Shown here piece by piece: positions 10,994 through 24,924 of a stretch of 64,000 bases of DNA. The notes beneath the pieces were generated by a model. That model was not told where the DNA came from, did not search any database, and was given only the letters and a program-made list of their open reading frames with translations. The stretch is from Strongylocentrotus purpuratus. Its lineage: Eukaryota; Echinodermata; Echinoidea; Camarodonta; Strongylocentrotidae. The stretch lies in assembly GCF_000002235.5 (NCBI RefSeq), contig NW_022145605.1, positions 33,563,266-33,627,265 on the forward strand, written 5' to 3'. Made by a program: the position numbers and the translations under genes. Positions within the stretch are counted from its first letter, which is position 1, and every line of letters starts with the position of its first letter.

Positions 10994-13900
10994 ATGAAGG
11001 CCGTGATTGCATTCGAACGACTGGTTGCATTGGTATTTGCTTGCTTGGAAAACCTAATACATGGCGCCGTCATCTTTGGCTGGCCCTCACTCGTCTTTGT
11101 CTACCTACAGCTTGGCTATTTCCACGACCTGTGTAGCGACAGCAGCGAAAATGCTACATCACCCGTGATTGTAAGAGTCATAAACATATCAATTCCTTTC
11201 ATTACATGTTTTTAAACATAAGTTTGTGTTTGGAGGGGGTGCAATATCACAATGATAAAACAGTTCGTAGTTATCACATGGAACACATCCACCTATCTTT
11301 AAAACATGATGAAGTTTTAAACATGTTGGGCATTTTGAAATAATCACTGATAAATCCATGGTTATCCTTCAAGAATACATTTTGTTTGCCCTCGAGAGAA
11401 GAATACTCCACCTGTGTATCATAGGATGTACTATCGCATCGGTGCGAATTCAAAATGATTAATGACCTTTTATGAGAACGTATCCATTATTCGTCTCGGT
11501 TTTTTCTTCAAAAAACACATCTGAAAACGTATAATTCCTAATTGTATTCTCTGGGAAAGGCGTGGTTCGTTGGCTCTTAACCTAAGGGTTGCGGGTTCCA
11601 ATCCCAGCCAGCAATAACGTCCTTTAGCAAGGCATTAATTTGTATTTGCTGTCTCCACCCAGGTCTAAATAGGGTAATAATAATAACAAGGTCCCCAGGA
11701 GGAACGGCTTCGACGCTGATGAGGATCCTTTTTTATAAATGATATTATATGATATACCATCCTAGTAACAAAAATGCCTCATCTTTCTAGCTCACTACCA
11801 CCACCACTGCTCATAACCTCAGCACGGTAGAAGGTCTCGAGTCATGTCCAGAACAGGAGAGCCGTCTTCAGCTAGTCTTCTCTATCGCTGTCGCTTTACA
11901 GGCAACATGCATGTTCCCTGTTGGGTTCTTATTTGATCGGTTTGGTACCAGATTTTCTCGGCTGGTCATGAGGTAGGTTTCTATGGCAATCATGTCCAAC
12001 CCAATCCATTGCAAAGCAATCCAAACCAATCCAATCCAATCTGATCCAACCCAATCCAGTCCTACCCCATCTAATCACTTCTAATCCAATCCAATCCAGT
12101 CTTCTGCACTTTATTCCAAGACATTTATCTAATGTAATTCGATCCAAAACCATTCCATCCAGTTCAGTCCAATCTCATTATATCGACAAGGCATCATGTT
12201 AATATAGCTGTACACATTTCTCAACCTGGCTGTGCCACTTGGACAAAAAAAGATTGCTCAAATAGATCAAGTGAGCCAGTATTTCCCTAAAACCTTGATC
12301 AGATATGCATTTCTTTTAAAAGACGAAGCAACGAGTGATTCATTCGCTTAACATTTCCTCTCTTTTAACATAGAATTGAGTATTTAAGTATAGTGTACGT
12401 TTACTGCAGGCAGATGAGATTTGACGTGTTCCTCTTCTTACGTGGTATCTCAATTAGACTTTAGTTTTTAGAGTTGCTTGAAATTTTCCCTAGGAGATCC
12501 AAATAATGAGACTGTAGGAGTTTCTTGAACTCATCTAAATGTACGATCTCTATGACATAGCAAAATATATGGTACTTTAAAGGAATATTTGGAACTATGT
12601 TTTTGGTTAGGAGGTATGCTAGCTGTATGGTTCCACATCTTTGCAGAAACTTAGAGTATTAAAGACAATGGGGGAATCTGGGTTGTCGAAGCATTGTCTG
12701 ATTGACGTATACAACTGCCTTTTAAAACTCGACCATCAGTGTTTTAAAATACTAGTTTTTGTACTTGACAAACTTTATCCATGAAAACAACCACAACCGG
12801 TTCACGGCCCCTTTCATGGTTTTCTCTCATACCAACAGTATCCTCCTGTTGGTTGGTTACGTATTAATGGCGTTAAGCTCTCCAACGTACCCTATTCTTG
12901 TGTTTCCTGGAACCATCTGTTTTACCATTGGAGGAGTCATCATGCTCTTTTCTTCTATGCAGGTCAGTAGTATCAGAGATATAGCGATGTTGAGTACACA
13001 CAGGCCCACATCCATGACCGTAAAAACCTTAACTTCACGTTTGTCAATCAGTTTTAGTTTCTGAAGCAAATTTTGTGTATTTGTTACGTGATATGTGACA
13101 AGAGGCAAACATTTTCATCCTCCATCAAATTTGGCAGCGAAGGAAAAATAGAGAATAAAGTAAATTACTTAATAAATAAATGAATAATTAAATAAACGAA
13201 TAATGAATAGAACAGAAACTAAATAAATGAATAGATAAATAAATACGAATGAAATAGCCTTCGTCGAAACATATTTCGAGTTACTTTTGTGCTGTTAGTA
13301 GTCCCATTTCTAATCTAAACCACAATACCAGTTCTTATCTCATTGTCATTTCGTATTTAAATCCAAATCCAAATCTTGTTCCACTTATATATTTTTTTTT
13401 TACAGATTGGGAATCTGTTCGGAGGACAAAAGTCGACAGTTATTACGATTATCAACTCTATGTACGGAGCAGCCGTCATCATGCTCGTAGTTGCGAAGGT
13501 AAAATTAATAAAAATATATACTCTATTACACATGTTTTAAGGTTTTCGTGCAATCACTTTCACTACTTTCAAAACTCATGTGTAAAGAGATCAAATCAAA
13601 AGGGCCTGTTACAACATACTAAGAAATAATATTTGATATTTAGGGCAGCATATTATTATTAAAAAAAAGAAGATTTATACAGTACCTTTCATTTAAGACC
13701 ATGAATTTGCCTACAAACTTGAGTTAGATGCAAATATCCAAGGGTCAAGAAATAAAAACAACAATTGCATTGAAAATAATTACTCTATTGCTAGTTCCTG
13801 TTTTAATGTTTCGCAGAAGAAATTTTGAAAACTGGCTGGATATAGTGATTCTTTACAATTTTGAATATTTGGATGCCCCTGTGGATGTATCATGAGCACT

Positions 13901-16900
13901 AGAAAATTTAGCCCCTAAAACACTTCTGCTTTCGAGAAAAATTGAATATCAAAATTTACCGGTGCTCCCGATAAATTTCGATAATCTTCAAATAGCGCCT
14001 ACACGGCTATACATTGTTTTAAGCTAAATTAATATCTTGACCACGAGAGGGAGCTACACAACGAAAATAGTTTATTATTTACAATTTCATCACTTTAGAC
14101 TCGATTTCAACCGCGACAATGATCACTGAATATTGTAGGATCGCATACGTTTCCAATAAGTTCAATTGAAACAAATTCATGACCCCATACCAAAACTTTG
14201 TAATACCTTTAATCAAAGTAGATCTCGTCTTATCCTCCACGCAGAGGGTGCATGATTCCGGATTTTCAATCAACATCTTCTTTTTCATCATGGCTGCGTC
14301 GGTTATCCCTCTAAACATCAACACGTTCCTCCTCTTGCCCACCAAGTACATCCCGTGGCCCCTACCTGAGGGGTACAAACTCGTTAACCTTTGCACCCCT
14401 CGGACTACTTCAGGAGCGAAGGACGAACAAGAGAGTGCATCCTACAACAGAGGTTATGTAGGGGACCTTGACTCCGATATGACAGGTGTCGATGGGCACT
14501 ACAGACAAAAAGGAGTTGAGTCTATCACCAGGGACCTTGACAGAGAGGCGGTAGTTTCTCGAATAGAGACAAGCAAAGACATATCCGAATATGGTATATC
14601 TGAAGTCGAAGAGCGCAAAAATAAAGAGTATGGAAGCCTCGGTGCGTGTATCCTGTCGACGCCATTTTTTATGTTGCTTCTCTGGCAGGCGTTCCTTGAG
14701 ATCGACTTGACCTTCACCATTGGTACCCTCACCTTCTTCTTGACCAGATTGTCCGATGCCGATGAAGATTTAGGTAGGAATCAACTTGAACGTAAAGACG
14801 TTTTCAAAAGGAATTCAAGTTTTTGATTTATTTCAAAGTTACTTGATAGACATACTTTAGCAACCCTGACACCTCCATTGCACGCACGAAAGAATGGCTT
14901 ACGGAACGATGCACACTTTGGCGTCCCTTTGCGTGATAATGGTGGAAGTGGTCATGAAGTGGTCTCTGGGTGCGTGGTAGATGTTGAACTTTTCAATGAT
15001 TAATCACAACTTAATCTTATGGTAATTTTCGTGAATATTTCATGAACTTAACAGAGTGTAATTTTGAAAGGCAGGTAAACTAGCAGGTATATATTTATAT
15101 AAGTGGACGTCAGTGCTAGTAGTGATGATCGCGATGGTACAAGACTATCAGCCACATATCATAATCGTTTCCATTATCACTTTTTTTCTCCATTAGTGAG
15201 TTGGTACACAGATATTTTCTCCATCACTCGATTCTTTGTCCTCATCGTTGGTCCTCTTGGTGGTCTACTCATGGACAGGAACAAGCTCTCAACCTCCTGC
15301 TCATTAACCAGTGAGTACCATGAACATTCGGTGCAGGTCAAAATGTCAGTATGAAAGCCCGACTGTACTACTTGTAGCTACTTAATTGCTCCCTCTATAT
15401 AGAAAACAATGCCTAATCGGTGACCATTGGTCCCTAATGATCCTATTTTTTATGTTAATTGACAGCTGAGTTGATGAGATAGCCACCTGTCACCGACCAC
15501 CCTGGGTGGTCTAATCCCTCCTAGATACACTAGTACAGACGGCCTTTAAAATATCAGAGATACAAAATATTTGTCCATTTTACACCTGACAATTTCGTTT
15601 TGCTTCTCTATTATTTCACCTGTGACAAGATACTTAGCCAAACTTGTTGTATATTCAATTGTGTGCCGTTTGAGGGCTGTTCCTACATACAGGGCAGTGG
15701 TAACAATTGATGCAACTTTATGGTATATTGGTTCATTAATTTGGCTCTCAATTCAAGGTTGCTGGTTCGAATCCCAGCCCGGCAATAACGTCCATTAATC
15801 AACAATTGTCACTCTCGACCAAGGTGCAGATGGGTACCTGAAATTTGCTGGGGTAATGATAATCGAAGGACCCTGAGGAAGAACGGCGCTAATGCAGTTG
15901 AGGATTTCCTGTGAAAAGGAAATATTTGTTATTATTATCATAACTCAATTCTCAATTCTCAATTCTTTTTATTCATCCAAATTCACAGGAATACATGGGA
16001 ATTCGTTTTGATCACACATTGTAAAAATACGTAGGATATATATATATAAAAAAAACTATATCGTTGTGTTCATACAGAAGAACCATCAAAATAAAAGATA
16101 GACAACATAGCAGTATTCTTATTACTACACATTGAAATTGATGAAAAGGATAGAACATCAGTGTGAAGGAAGGAAGGCGAACCTACCCATTACTTCTCCT
16201 ATTATTATTATTATATCATAGTCCCAAAATGATTGCATATCCTCTACGTTTTTAAGAAATATTGTTGTCGCTATTGACACAGGGATTGGCGCTGTAAATG
16301 TAAAGGTTTAAGACTAAATTTTGACTCTAGCGTGAAATCTTCATATTACTGGTGAAGCGTGAACAGTTAATTAATATGAATCTGAGACTGTTGTATTGAT
16401 AACCAATGAAGGAAAATAAAAGAAATATCAATTTAAGTACAGAAATTAGGGTCATCGAAGCTTTGGGGATTGGGGGTCTTGGAGTTAGACTGAAACTGTT
16501 ATTTTGAGGTAAATTCATAGGATAATGAGAATCTCTTTGTCCTTTCATGTTGGACATTAGTAACTTAATTGGAATTTCATATTTGTTTCATGTTGGACAT
16601 TAGTAAAATAATTGGCATTTCATATTTGTTTCGTGTATGGTTCATATTTAGAGCAACCACAAAAGAGAGGTCCATACGCAGACGTGAGAGATAGCTGTCT
16701 ACCTCTGGCGATCACTACTTTCGCTTCAATCGGATACACCATTTGTCTTCTGATTCCTAGCCTTCAACTTCAGTATCTTAGTTTTATCCTTATCCTCATT
16801 GTGGGATCTCTGCTTTTCGGCGTTGGGTCTGCAGTCGTTGCCGTCGTGTAAGTCACTGTCTTACAGCCGAAGAAATAGGGGCTCAATTTGTGCACCATAA

Positions 16901-18739
16901 AGGGTACCCTTATTAGCGCTGGAGTGATGGTGTCGTGGTAATTTAGTTGTTCGTACACTTGACTCTTAATCCAAGGGTTGAGGGTTCGACTCTCAGCCCG
17001 GCACTAGAACGACCTTTGGCAAGACATTGATCCACATTTGCCACTCACATTCCATGTGTATGTTGGTACCTTGTAATTGATGGGGTAATAATGCTAATAA
17101 GGCTTTCCTGGATATATTACGACTACTGGAATATTAAGCGTTTTAAGGTTCAACCCTTTCGCCCTGCATCTTATATAATGTTTTGATTTGATGTTTTTTG
17201 GATGAAAGTTTGATATCGTGTCTTCTTTTTTAAAGTTTATGTATTTTTAGATTTCGTGAGTGCAAATTTGTTTCATTCGTTGATAAACACTGAAGGGGAA
17301 GAGGAATGCTAATTATTGTTTTCCTTTAGTTCGTTCGAATTGTTTTGATTTGGGGGTTCAGTGTAATATGTTTAAATCGATCATAAAAATAATTCAATCA
17401 GACATAAACATAACTTATGCTATCTTGAGATAGTCTTCAATAAATAAATACAAGCTGTAAACAAAGATCGAACGAAATGCAGTTCTAGAAATGAGAATTA
17501 CAGTAAGTCTATCGATTTCTTGTTGTAGAGTAATGACTAACCAGAAGATATCATTATCGCAGAGCCCTTTTTTATTTTATGGCGTTACAGGTTTCCTATG
17601 CAATACTTTACTAGTGTATACGGTGCCATTCGAACCATCAGTGGGTTCTTCACTTTTCTTCAGTATCCAGTTTTCATCCTGCTCCAGAAATACCTCGATG
17701 ATGACCCTTTCTGGGTGAGCAAAGAACTTCAAAATATCTGGTTGGACCTCATAAAAGGCATCGTTTAACAATGTTAAATATGGAATGCACGGCTCTACGT
17801 GTTATCAGTGTCTGTGATATGGTGTAATATTGAAGCCCTAAAAAAAGCGCTTTAAAATGATAAAGAAGTGCCTCAAAAAAGTAAAATATTTGAGTGACCG
17901 GTTTTACCATACTCATTTTCCCCAGTAGAATGTATAGTGTTACGAAAAATTTGATTTCGATTTCCAATCATACATATCTTGATAATCAGACAGGCGATCG
18001 GCTTGTAAAAGTCACGGGATTCATGCATGACCTAAAGGTTTATAATTATGATTGCAGCATGAACTTAGTAAATCCACGATATTCTTTAGAATCTGAGGCA
18101 CACCAAGTTATATTGAAATGATATGCATTTATTTATAAAAAAAAGAAAAGCATCACGGAATTTAATCCTTGATACTTATTTCATTTGGATGATTTAAAGA
18201 ATATCAAACTATGACTTGAAAATGTTGTTTCATTAGAACGAAGTCACCTACGAGAAAAGCTGGTCGAAGGGGCTGTTCATCATAATATTGGACATAAGAT
18301 ATGTGACTTGGGCAACACTTTTGTAATACAATTACATATGGTTATGTTGTTGTACGTTTGTAACTACGAACGCACCCTCACTCGCTCTCTCCTTACGCAC
18401 CCACACGCTTCCTAGCATCCTACCATGAACAATACGCATTTCCCGAGATCCACATCCACAGCCAAACGCCCTGTGCGCGCGTGAACACACGCACACATAA
18501 CGCTCGCCCACACACGCGAGCGGCTAAACAGACCGACATTGTGTAATCATATGGCCGTTCCAATATAATTCGATGTATTGAAAATACCTTCTTAATCATG
18601 TCCGTGGTGTTATAATTTTTTGTCATCCTAAATACAGGTGTTCGTTGCATTCATCGTGGCTGATGTAATAACACTGGTCTTACCTGCAGTCCTCTTCATT
18701 CGTAGTAAGACAAGATCAACGGGCAACAAAGAGAACTAA
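10994..18739 (+). CDS. SLC43A3-like: SLC43 family transporter, copy 1 (SLC43A3-like), 9 coding exons
   Basis: Exons: 10994-11170, 11791-11972, 12839-12962, 13406-13498, 14245-14773, 15197-15310, 16652-16847, 17591-17714, 18638-18739. All introns are GT-AG, phases join without a stop, and the product is 546 aa. This is a 12-helix major facilitator protein of the plasma membrane. Landmarks: FGWPSLVFV after helix 1 start (about residues 28-36), NAT sequon at N53 in the first outer loop, MFS motif A G104-FLF-D108-RF-G111-T-R113, IGNLFGGQKST at 162-172, LLLPTKYIPWPLPEGY after helix 6, a charged cytoplasmic loop of roughly 75 residues, then VSWYT and a second motif-A-like GPLGGLLMDRN near 387-397. 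Human SLC43A3 has the same blocks in the same order but is shorter (491 aa). Vertebrate SLC43A3 moves purine nucleobases by facilitated diffusion; the substrate here is inferred. The start ATG fits a good context (aaaATGa). It is the most divergent of the three copies. An AATAAA at 19089-19094 is a possible polyadenylation signal. Confidence 0.9.
11560..11740 (+). mobile_element. tRNA-like SINE, intron 1 of SLC43 copy 1
   Basis: CTCTTAACCTAAGGGTTGCG GGTTCCAATCCC (B box), then the shared body AATAACGTCCTTTAGCAAGG. No functional tRNA fold expected. Confidence 0.65.
11988..12180 (+). repeat. Degenerate CCAAT pentanucleotide repeat, intron 2 of SLC43 copy 1
   Basis: Many CCAATCCAAT and close variants immediately after the exon 2 donor. 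Confidence 0.8.
15356..15545 (+). mobile_element. Small TTAA-type MITE in intron 6 of SLC43 copy 1
   Basis: Same family as 10480-10676. Left target decayed to TGAA (15352-15355), right TTAA at 15546-15549. Inserted only about 45 bp past the exon 6 donor. Confidence 0.8.
15722..15935 (+). mobile_element. tRNA-like SINE, intron 6 of SLC43 copy 1
   Basis: GGTTCGAATCCCAGCCCGGC B box followed by the family body and a TTATTATTATC tail. Confidence 0.7.
16925..17120 (+). mobile_element. tRNA-like SINE, intron 7 of SLC43 copy 1
   Basis: GTGTCGTGGTAATTTAGTTG (A-box side), CTCTTAATCCAAGGGTTGAG, GGTTCGACTCTCAGCCCGGC; the best head of the family in this window. Confidence 0.72.
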
Positions 18740-18831
18740 TTTCTTGTCAAATACCATTGACATTCAGACATACGTACGCTAAGAGTACAAGTTGTTTTAT
18801 TTTCTATAAAATATAAGTCATATTCATATAC

Positions 18832-18836
<5 letters not shown>

Positions 18837-18880
<44 letters not shown>
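18837..18880 (+). repeat. (TA)22 microsatellite downstream of SLC43 copy 1
   Basis: Uninterrupted TA about 100 bp past the stop codon. Confidence 0.95.
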
Positions 18881-18881
<1 letters not shown>

Positions 18882-19088
18882 GGGTTACATGGTTATTTTG
18901 AACATCTGAATTGTTTTTCCGAGATAAGTGATTAGTGTCTTTCATGTCCTATTGTGTTTATATTTAAAGTGAACTCAGACGTTGTGTGTCCGAATAGTTT
19001 GTGTAACTCACAGTCGATTTAAGGCGTTGATTTGAAGAAGTTTACATACAATGATTATCAATCTTTCAAGATTTATGTTAGAAAATAC

Positions 19089-19094
19089 AATAAA
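19089..19094 (+). terminator. Possible polyadenylation signal of SLC43 copy 1
   Basis: The first AATAAA seen after the stop codon, giving a 3' UTR of about 360 bases. Confidence 0.35.
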
Positions 19095-20267
19095 AGACAA
19101 ATATTCATGATAGTTAGTAATATTTGATGCATACTTGTCGTTAAATACTGAGGCAAAATTTAGGGTTTATTTTTGTTGAGCGTCCATACACACAACCCCC
19201 TTATATAATATCAAACAATATTACCCGAAATGAATACTTGAAGATAATCTGTATTTCTGGGGCCCGTACTAAAAAGCTGAGCGATTGATCGTACAATGGG
19301 TTCTTGCTACTGAATGCACGTAGTGATCAATGCAATCAATCGAAAGAAGAAACAAATCATACGAACTTTAGACATTAGATGATAACAAATATCAGATTAA
19401 TAATAATAATAATAGGCATTTCTATAGCGCCATCTATCTAGATAATTCTATTCCGAGGCACCAGTAAAATAAAATCTTGCCAAAGATTCTGGTAGAAAAA
19501 TAATGATCAAAAGAAAGATTATAAGAATAGTTAAGCTAGTGGTACCAGATCATGTACACTATTGGAGGTCAGGCTTTTTTCATTCAATGTGATTCTAAGC
19601 AAGTTGTCCTTCGACCATTTATGTTTACAACTGGAAATGATGTATTAACTTTAGTGATATGTTTTTACAATTTTTAGACTGTGAATCTAGTTATTTTCTA
19701 TTTCGTATTGTCGTCTATTATTGTAACTTCGATAAATCATCTTTAGACATTTTAATACCTCTGTATAATTGAAAACAACTGGCACAGGTTTTTAGAAATA
19801 TCATTAATGTGAACATGAAACAAAACTAAGAACTGGAAGGAAATACAAAGTTGATAAATTAAGATATATTGAACAAATATATACAAAAGATGATGAATTA
19901 TAGCCTACCTAAAGTCGTATCATAACTTAAAAGAAAGGGATTGTATCGCGTGACCTGTATGGTCATCTTTTCCCCCCTTTCTTCTATTTTTAAGATGTTC
20001 CGCATTATATGTGGAGAACGATAAACAATGAAAATTAAAGGGAGAAAATGTAATGACTTTAAATGTAAACCACCTTTCGCCATTCTCCCCCCCCCCCCAA
20101 TTTTGACTTTTCGAGTGACTTTCGAAAACTGGTATTTTCTAAATTATTATTTGTATTCTTTTTAATTTGAACTGATATGGATTAGCGATGGGAAGCACAA
20201 TCATTGACCTGGACCTGGTTTGTGTGGCTATTCCAGTTGGCTGTACATTGTCAATTCTGGCTCTGGG

Positions 20268-20392
20268 CAACGTTTCACAAAACCGTTATAAGTACAAGTT
20301 CGCTGACATCCCATTGAAACGAATGGTAACTTTTGTTTTCCTCGTTTCAATATGATGTTGGCGAACTTGTACTTTACGACGGTTACGACACT
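20268..20392. mobile_element. Foldback MITE, GTTTCACAAAACCGTTATAA type
   Basis: ACAAGTTCGCTGACAT and ATGTTGGCGAACTTGT form the arms; a fragment of a similar end follows at 20404. Confidence 0.6.
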
Positions 20393-20879
20393 GCCCACGT
20401 CATCGTTTCATAAAACCACTATAAATTCGTTGACATTGCTTTAAAGTGTGTGGCTATTCCAATAAACACAGAATAAACAGCATGTCTCCTTCAGGTTAAA
20501 ACTTCTCACATCTCCCTGTTTCACACACTCTCTCTCTCTGTTCATCTATTTTCTGTAGTATGCAGCTTTGTTTTTGTCTTCTTTTGTCCTGTCATGTCTT
20601 GTTTTGTCTTGTCCTGTTTATGTCTTGTTTATCTTGTCCTGTTATAAATTGCTTTGTCATGTCTTTTCCCCTTTGTGCCCTTTTTTGTAATTCTGTTCTT
20701 CTTGTATATTTCGATTATTTAGATACTTTAAAAAGGTTTATGAAAATGTTATTATATTATATCTATTTAACTGTGATTATTAAGACACTTTAAAATGATT
20801 TATGAAATAATGTTCATATTAGATTTATTCTTGGGAACCTACACAAAATAAGATATGCTTTCCAGTAGGTTCCTGTTTC

Positions 20880-20975
20880 ATTTCATAATATTGAACTTAC
20901 TTTGTCAACTATGTTTTTATTGTGCACACAATTGATGTATGAAATGGAATAAAATCAATCAATCGATCAATCATA
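20880..20975 (+). mobile_element. Probable LINE 3' end with (AATC)n tail
   Basis: ATGGAATAAAATCAATCAATC followed by more ATCA repeats is a common LINE 3' end. Body upstream not recognised; the T-rich TTGTC repeats at 20560-20640 may belong to it. Confidence 0.4.
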
Positions 20976-22510
20976 TAGTGACAAAGTCCATTCTCCCCGC
21001 TTCCAGTTTTGAAAGCTTTCCGTCTTCACTGTTAAAGGTAGGTGTCGTTTTGATAATGATAAATCGGTTTTATTGAACAAATAATGGTATATGTTTTGGG
21101 AGACCGATATTTCGAGGATCTCATTAGATTTTTTTATTTCATTTCCAGGAACACAAAAGAGTAGAATCAACACTAGTAAAGGATAAGAGAAAACTAAGTA
21201 CGTGAACACATACAATGACATCAAGTTATCAACTAGGTACTGCGGAACAGCCAAAATATATACAGGCCTTATTTGATTCCGTGTTTATGATCATAAGTCT
21301 CCTGCGGGTGGTCATTTATCAGTATATTCAATATTGTTCAAATAAACTTATAAGTGGGTTGTTTTATTACCCGATATTTTCGATGGTCCATAAACGTATT
21401 CCTCGTCATCTTTGACAAATATTGACCATCTAACTGCGTATAGCTGGGAAATGAAGAGGGTGGAAGGGGGAGCTACAGGGAAGTTTGTCTCATAAACATT
21501 ATATTCATCTTTCTCTCTTTATAATAGTATTGGTGATACAAAATAAAGACATAAATATCTGCACAAATATATTTACAGGTGTATCTATGTCCGGCAGCTT
21601 GGAGGCTGTTGGAGCGACAATAAAACGGACCTTTAGACACACGTTATGCATACCTTGCTGCCTTCAGCTTATCTACATATAATCTTAATAAATAAGTTTA
21701 TCTTCGTTATTTTAGTTAATCTATGTCATGAATTTTGTCTGGGGCTGTCGTATTATCAAGCAATCTGCTTACATTGACAGTCCTTAATCTTCCGCAAATA
21801 ATCTTATAACGTTTGAGGAAATTTAGAATTTATGACAGTTTATCATTTTTTGTTGAAAATAACAATTGTTTTGCTTATTTATGATGCATTGTCAGCAAAA
21901 TACTTATTATACTTTATATCATTATTGTTATCGAAAAACTGTGTACTAACATAAATGCAGAAGAAAATAAAATAAAAATAGGGCAATTTGTCCCAGATTT
22001 TGAATATAATACATCAATAAACCTTTGAGGGAAGGAGAATATAAATATTAGCTCAGAAACAATTTGCACTCAATCATCTGCAACATCACGTTTACATATT
22101 TAGGCTCATCAAACATATCTTTTGCCATTGCCGACTCGCTTGATTGCTATTGTAAATACAGCGGTCCTGAAATCACTCTGTCTATATAGACCTATTTCAG
22201 ATAAGGATCTAGAAATGTGTGTATGGAAAGGAAAGCCTTTTATTACAATTTTCGAAAAACAAAATATTCTTGATAAAGCGACAGCGATATGCTCAGTGAG
22301 TTCCACGAAGACGAGAGCCTGATTTTAATTTTCCTTCTTACAAGGGTTGAGATTTAAGTTAAAATTTAAATCGTTGTTGCAAACGATGAGGTTAGTACCC
22401 CTTGTGTTCATGAAATCTAAAGGCTATGTTGAATTGTATTCCCGTAGTACAGTAAATACTGTAATGTGTCCTAAAAAACTTAATTAGCCTAAATGAAACA
22501 CGAGTCTTAT

Positions 22511-22697
22511 AGCCCCTCTGCACTAGTTTAGCAAAGAGGGATTAGACCTCCCTGCAAGGTCACTGACAGGTGGTTATCTCATAAATTAAGTTCTCAATTT
22601 ACTTAAGAAGAAGGGCATCATGGGGGATCAACGGGTACCGCTTAGGCATTGTTGGCTGTATGAGGGCGCAAGTAGCCATAAGTAGTGCAGTGGGGCT
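22511..22697 (-). mobile_element. Small TTAA-type MITE, reverse orientation
   Basis: Flanks TTAT (22507-22510) and TTAA (22698-22701). The reverse complement starts AGCCCCACTGCACTACTTAT, matching the subfamily at 47265. Confidence 0.82.
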
Positions 22698-24076
22698 TTA
22701 ATATAATAAACCATAATGTCATGTGAATGCTTATGCCAATGTACAAAATAAGATCGTTACATTTTTGGTAGATATCAAGTAAACAAACAACAACATATAA
22801 TTTGAGGTATCCTCTTATTTCATATCTGAACTTCATGCTTGTTAGCATGCACCATATATTTTCATATCTTTGTCAAATTACGTACTAACTCCAATTTTCA
22901 ATATGTAAAAAGTATGTACACCTGTAGTGTGAAAAGAATCGCAGAATGATTGTGCATGTTATAATGATAAAGCCCTTCCATGCCATGATCGGCAAACTCC
23001 AAATTTGAGTTTAAAAAATGGTTACAATTTTCTTCTTGAAACAGGAACAATCCATTCATTGTGAAACTTATCATGAATAAACTGCACGGAAGTGCGGAAA
23101 GTAAGCCATATATTTATCATTTACTACTCTTATCATGTACTGCATACTTATTAAACATGTGATAATGATGTTTGCTACGCGTTTTCCTTTATTAAAAATA
23201 TTGTTAATGCTTGAAGTCTTTAGTTGTGGCGTTTTTGGTGTGATTTATAACACGTTTTCGACATGCACTGATTGCATGGCGTTCATTTTATCAAGATTCG
23301 CTGAAGCGACTATATTGACATGGTAACACCCACTGGTACCGACATCTCTAATACCAACTGTTTATTCATAATACTACGGTCGGTGTTAAAAAACAAACAA
23401 ACCAAAATTCTAACGTTAACCACATGTACTGCAATCCAGGATCTCCCCAGCTAGTTATTCAGAATATCACTTCCTAATAATGATTTTCAATTCAGAATAT
23501 GATTAATGGATGATAATAATATTGTTAATAAGAATGTCGTTTACACACGGGAGCCTGATCGACTTCAATGCTGTTATTTCTAAGGGCCGTGCAATTGCTT
23601 ATACCGATCGATTGCCAGGTATGCATTTACAGCCGGGTGGAGATTGGCAACTGTGGATTAAAGTCTTGCAACAGGACATTAGTGCCGGACTATGAATCGA
23701 ATCATCAAACATTGAATAGAGAATTCATTTAATGAACGACAATATAGTGGTGAAGTGTGACGTAATCAAAAATCTATTTTTGGAATTTCTCAATTTTTTT
23801 CTTCATTTTCCGGAAAGCATAAAAAATAACGTCCAAATGTCGAAAGCCAATTGAATATGTTAAGTATGTGCTGAGATATGACCATCTGAATAAATAGGTT
23901 TCATATAGGAACTCATTGTTATAGTGTTCTGGTTCATAACATTACGAGCCAGAGCAATAACATTGTGTCATGATGTCACAGCTTTGGCACTCCACGACAA
24001 CTCCCATTAGGAGCATATGCACCCCTCAAAGCTAGTGCCCCTCCTGTTTAGGGTTCCCGTGGATACTGCTTGTAGT

Positions 24077-24622
24077 GGGTATACAGGGTGAATTGCCATT
24101 TAGTCCACAACAAATCCGCCTACTACCCGATTAGTCTATTTCCATATGGTCTTCACCCATCCCGTCTACTATCCAAATGGTCTAATAATCATTTCGTCTA
24201 CTTATCATTTGGTCTAATGACCATGAAGGCTAATAGTCATTTGGTCTAATTTCCATATGGTCTAAGCTCCAATTATTCTCCTAACCATTTGGTATTTTGT
24301 TCATTTAGTCTTATTACCAGTTAGTCTGAATTCCCAATTTGTCTAATGCCCATTTCGTCTTTTTATGGTCTAATAACCATTCAATCATAAATAATCATAT
24401 TCAAGTGATTATAAGACCTTATGGATGGTAGACGAAATGGGCATTAGACAAACCATGAATTAGACCAAATGGTTATTAGACAAAATGAACAGTATACCAA
24501 ATGATAAGAAGACGAAGTGAAATTTAGACCATGAAGATAGTTGATGGGCGGGGTATAGGCCAATATGGGAATAGAACAATTGGGTATGTAGACAAAACGG
24601 AAATTAATCGGTATACAGCTGT
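24077..24622. mobile_element. Foldback element made of ~16-bp GTCTAAT modules
   Basis: Left arm (to about 24365) repeats CATTTGGTCTAATNNC-like modules at least a dozen times; right arm (from about 24425) holds the inverted form (ATTAGACCAAATGG). GTATAC lies at both ends. No gene. Confidence 0.78.
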
Positions 24623-24924
24623 CAGTGAGGCTCATACTAAAATAAATGCAGCAGCCCCTTGGCCAACTCTCATCATTTTCTGCATATGCCTCTGAACTTT
24701 TTTCCAGACTTCATGTGTTATTATCATTGTAAATAAGCGACAATATTGATTAAGAGATACCTGAAGCATGACTGCATACCAGACGGCGCGGGACTTTGTT
24801 CATCGCCCATGACACCAAAAGAAACAATTCATCGGGGATGGGAGCAAATATGCTGTTCGTGTCAATAAAAAGCGGGGTAGACCCAATTTGAGTTCATAGT
24901 TAGTGACTGTTACGATTATTGTCC

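Larger units (their letters stand above)
18881..24076. other. Spacer between SLC43 copies 1 and 2, no gene recognised
   Basis: Holds the MITEs at 20268 and 22511, a probable LINE tail at 20880-20975, a SINE tail near 19400, and otherwise unassigned AT-rich sequence. No remnant of a sulfotransferase gene was seen here. Confidence 0.5.

Noticed and set aside
16925-17000. Possible functional tRNA gene
   Set aside because: Only A/B-box-like promoter words are present; the cloverleaf does not close and the same body follows in many copies, so it is a SINE.
24077-24622. Short regularly spaced repeats resembling a CRISPR array
   Set aside because: Modules abut without spacers and reverse direction halfway; foldback element in a eukaryote.
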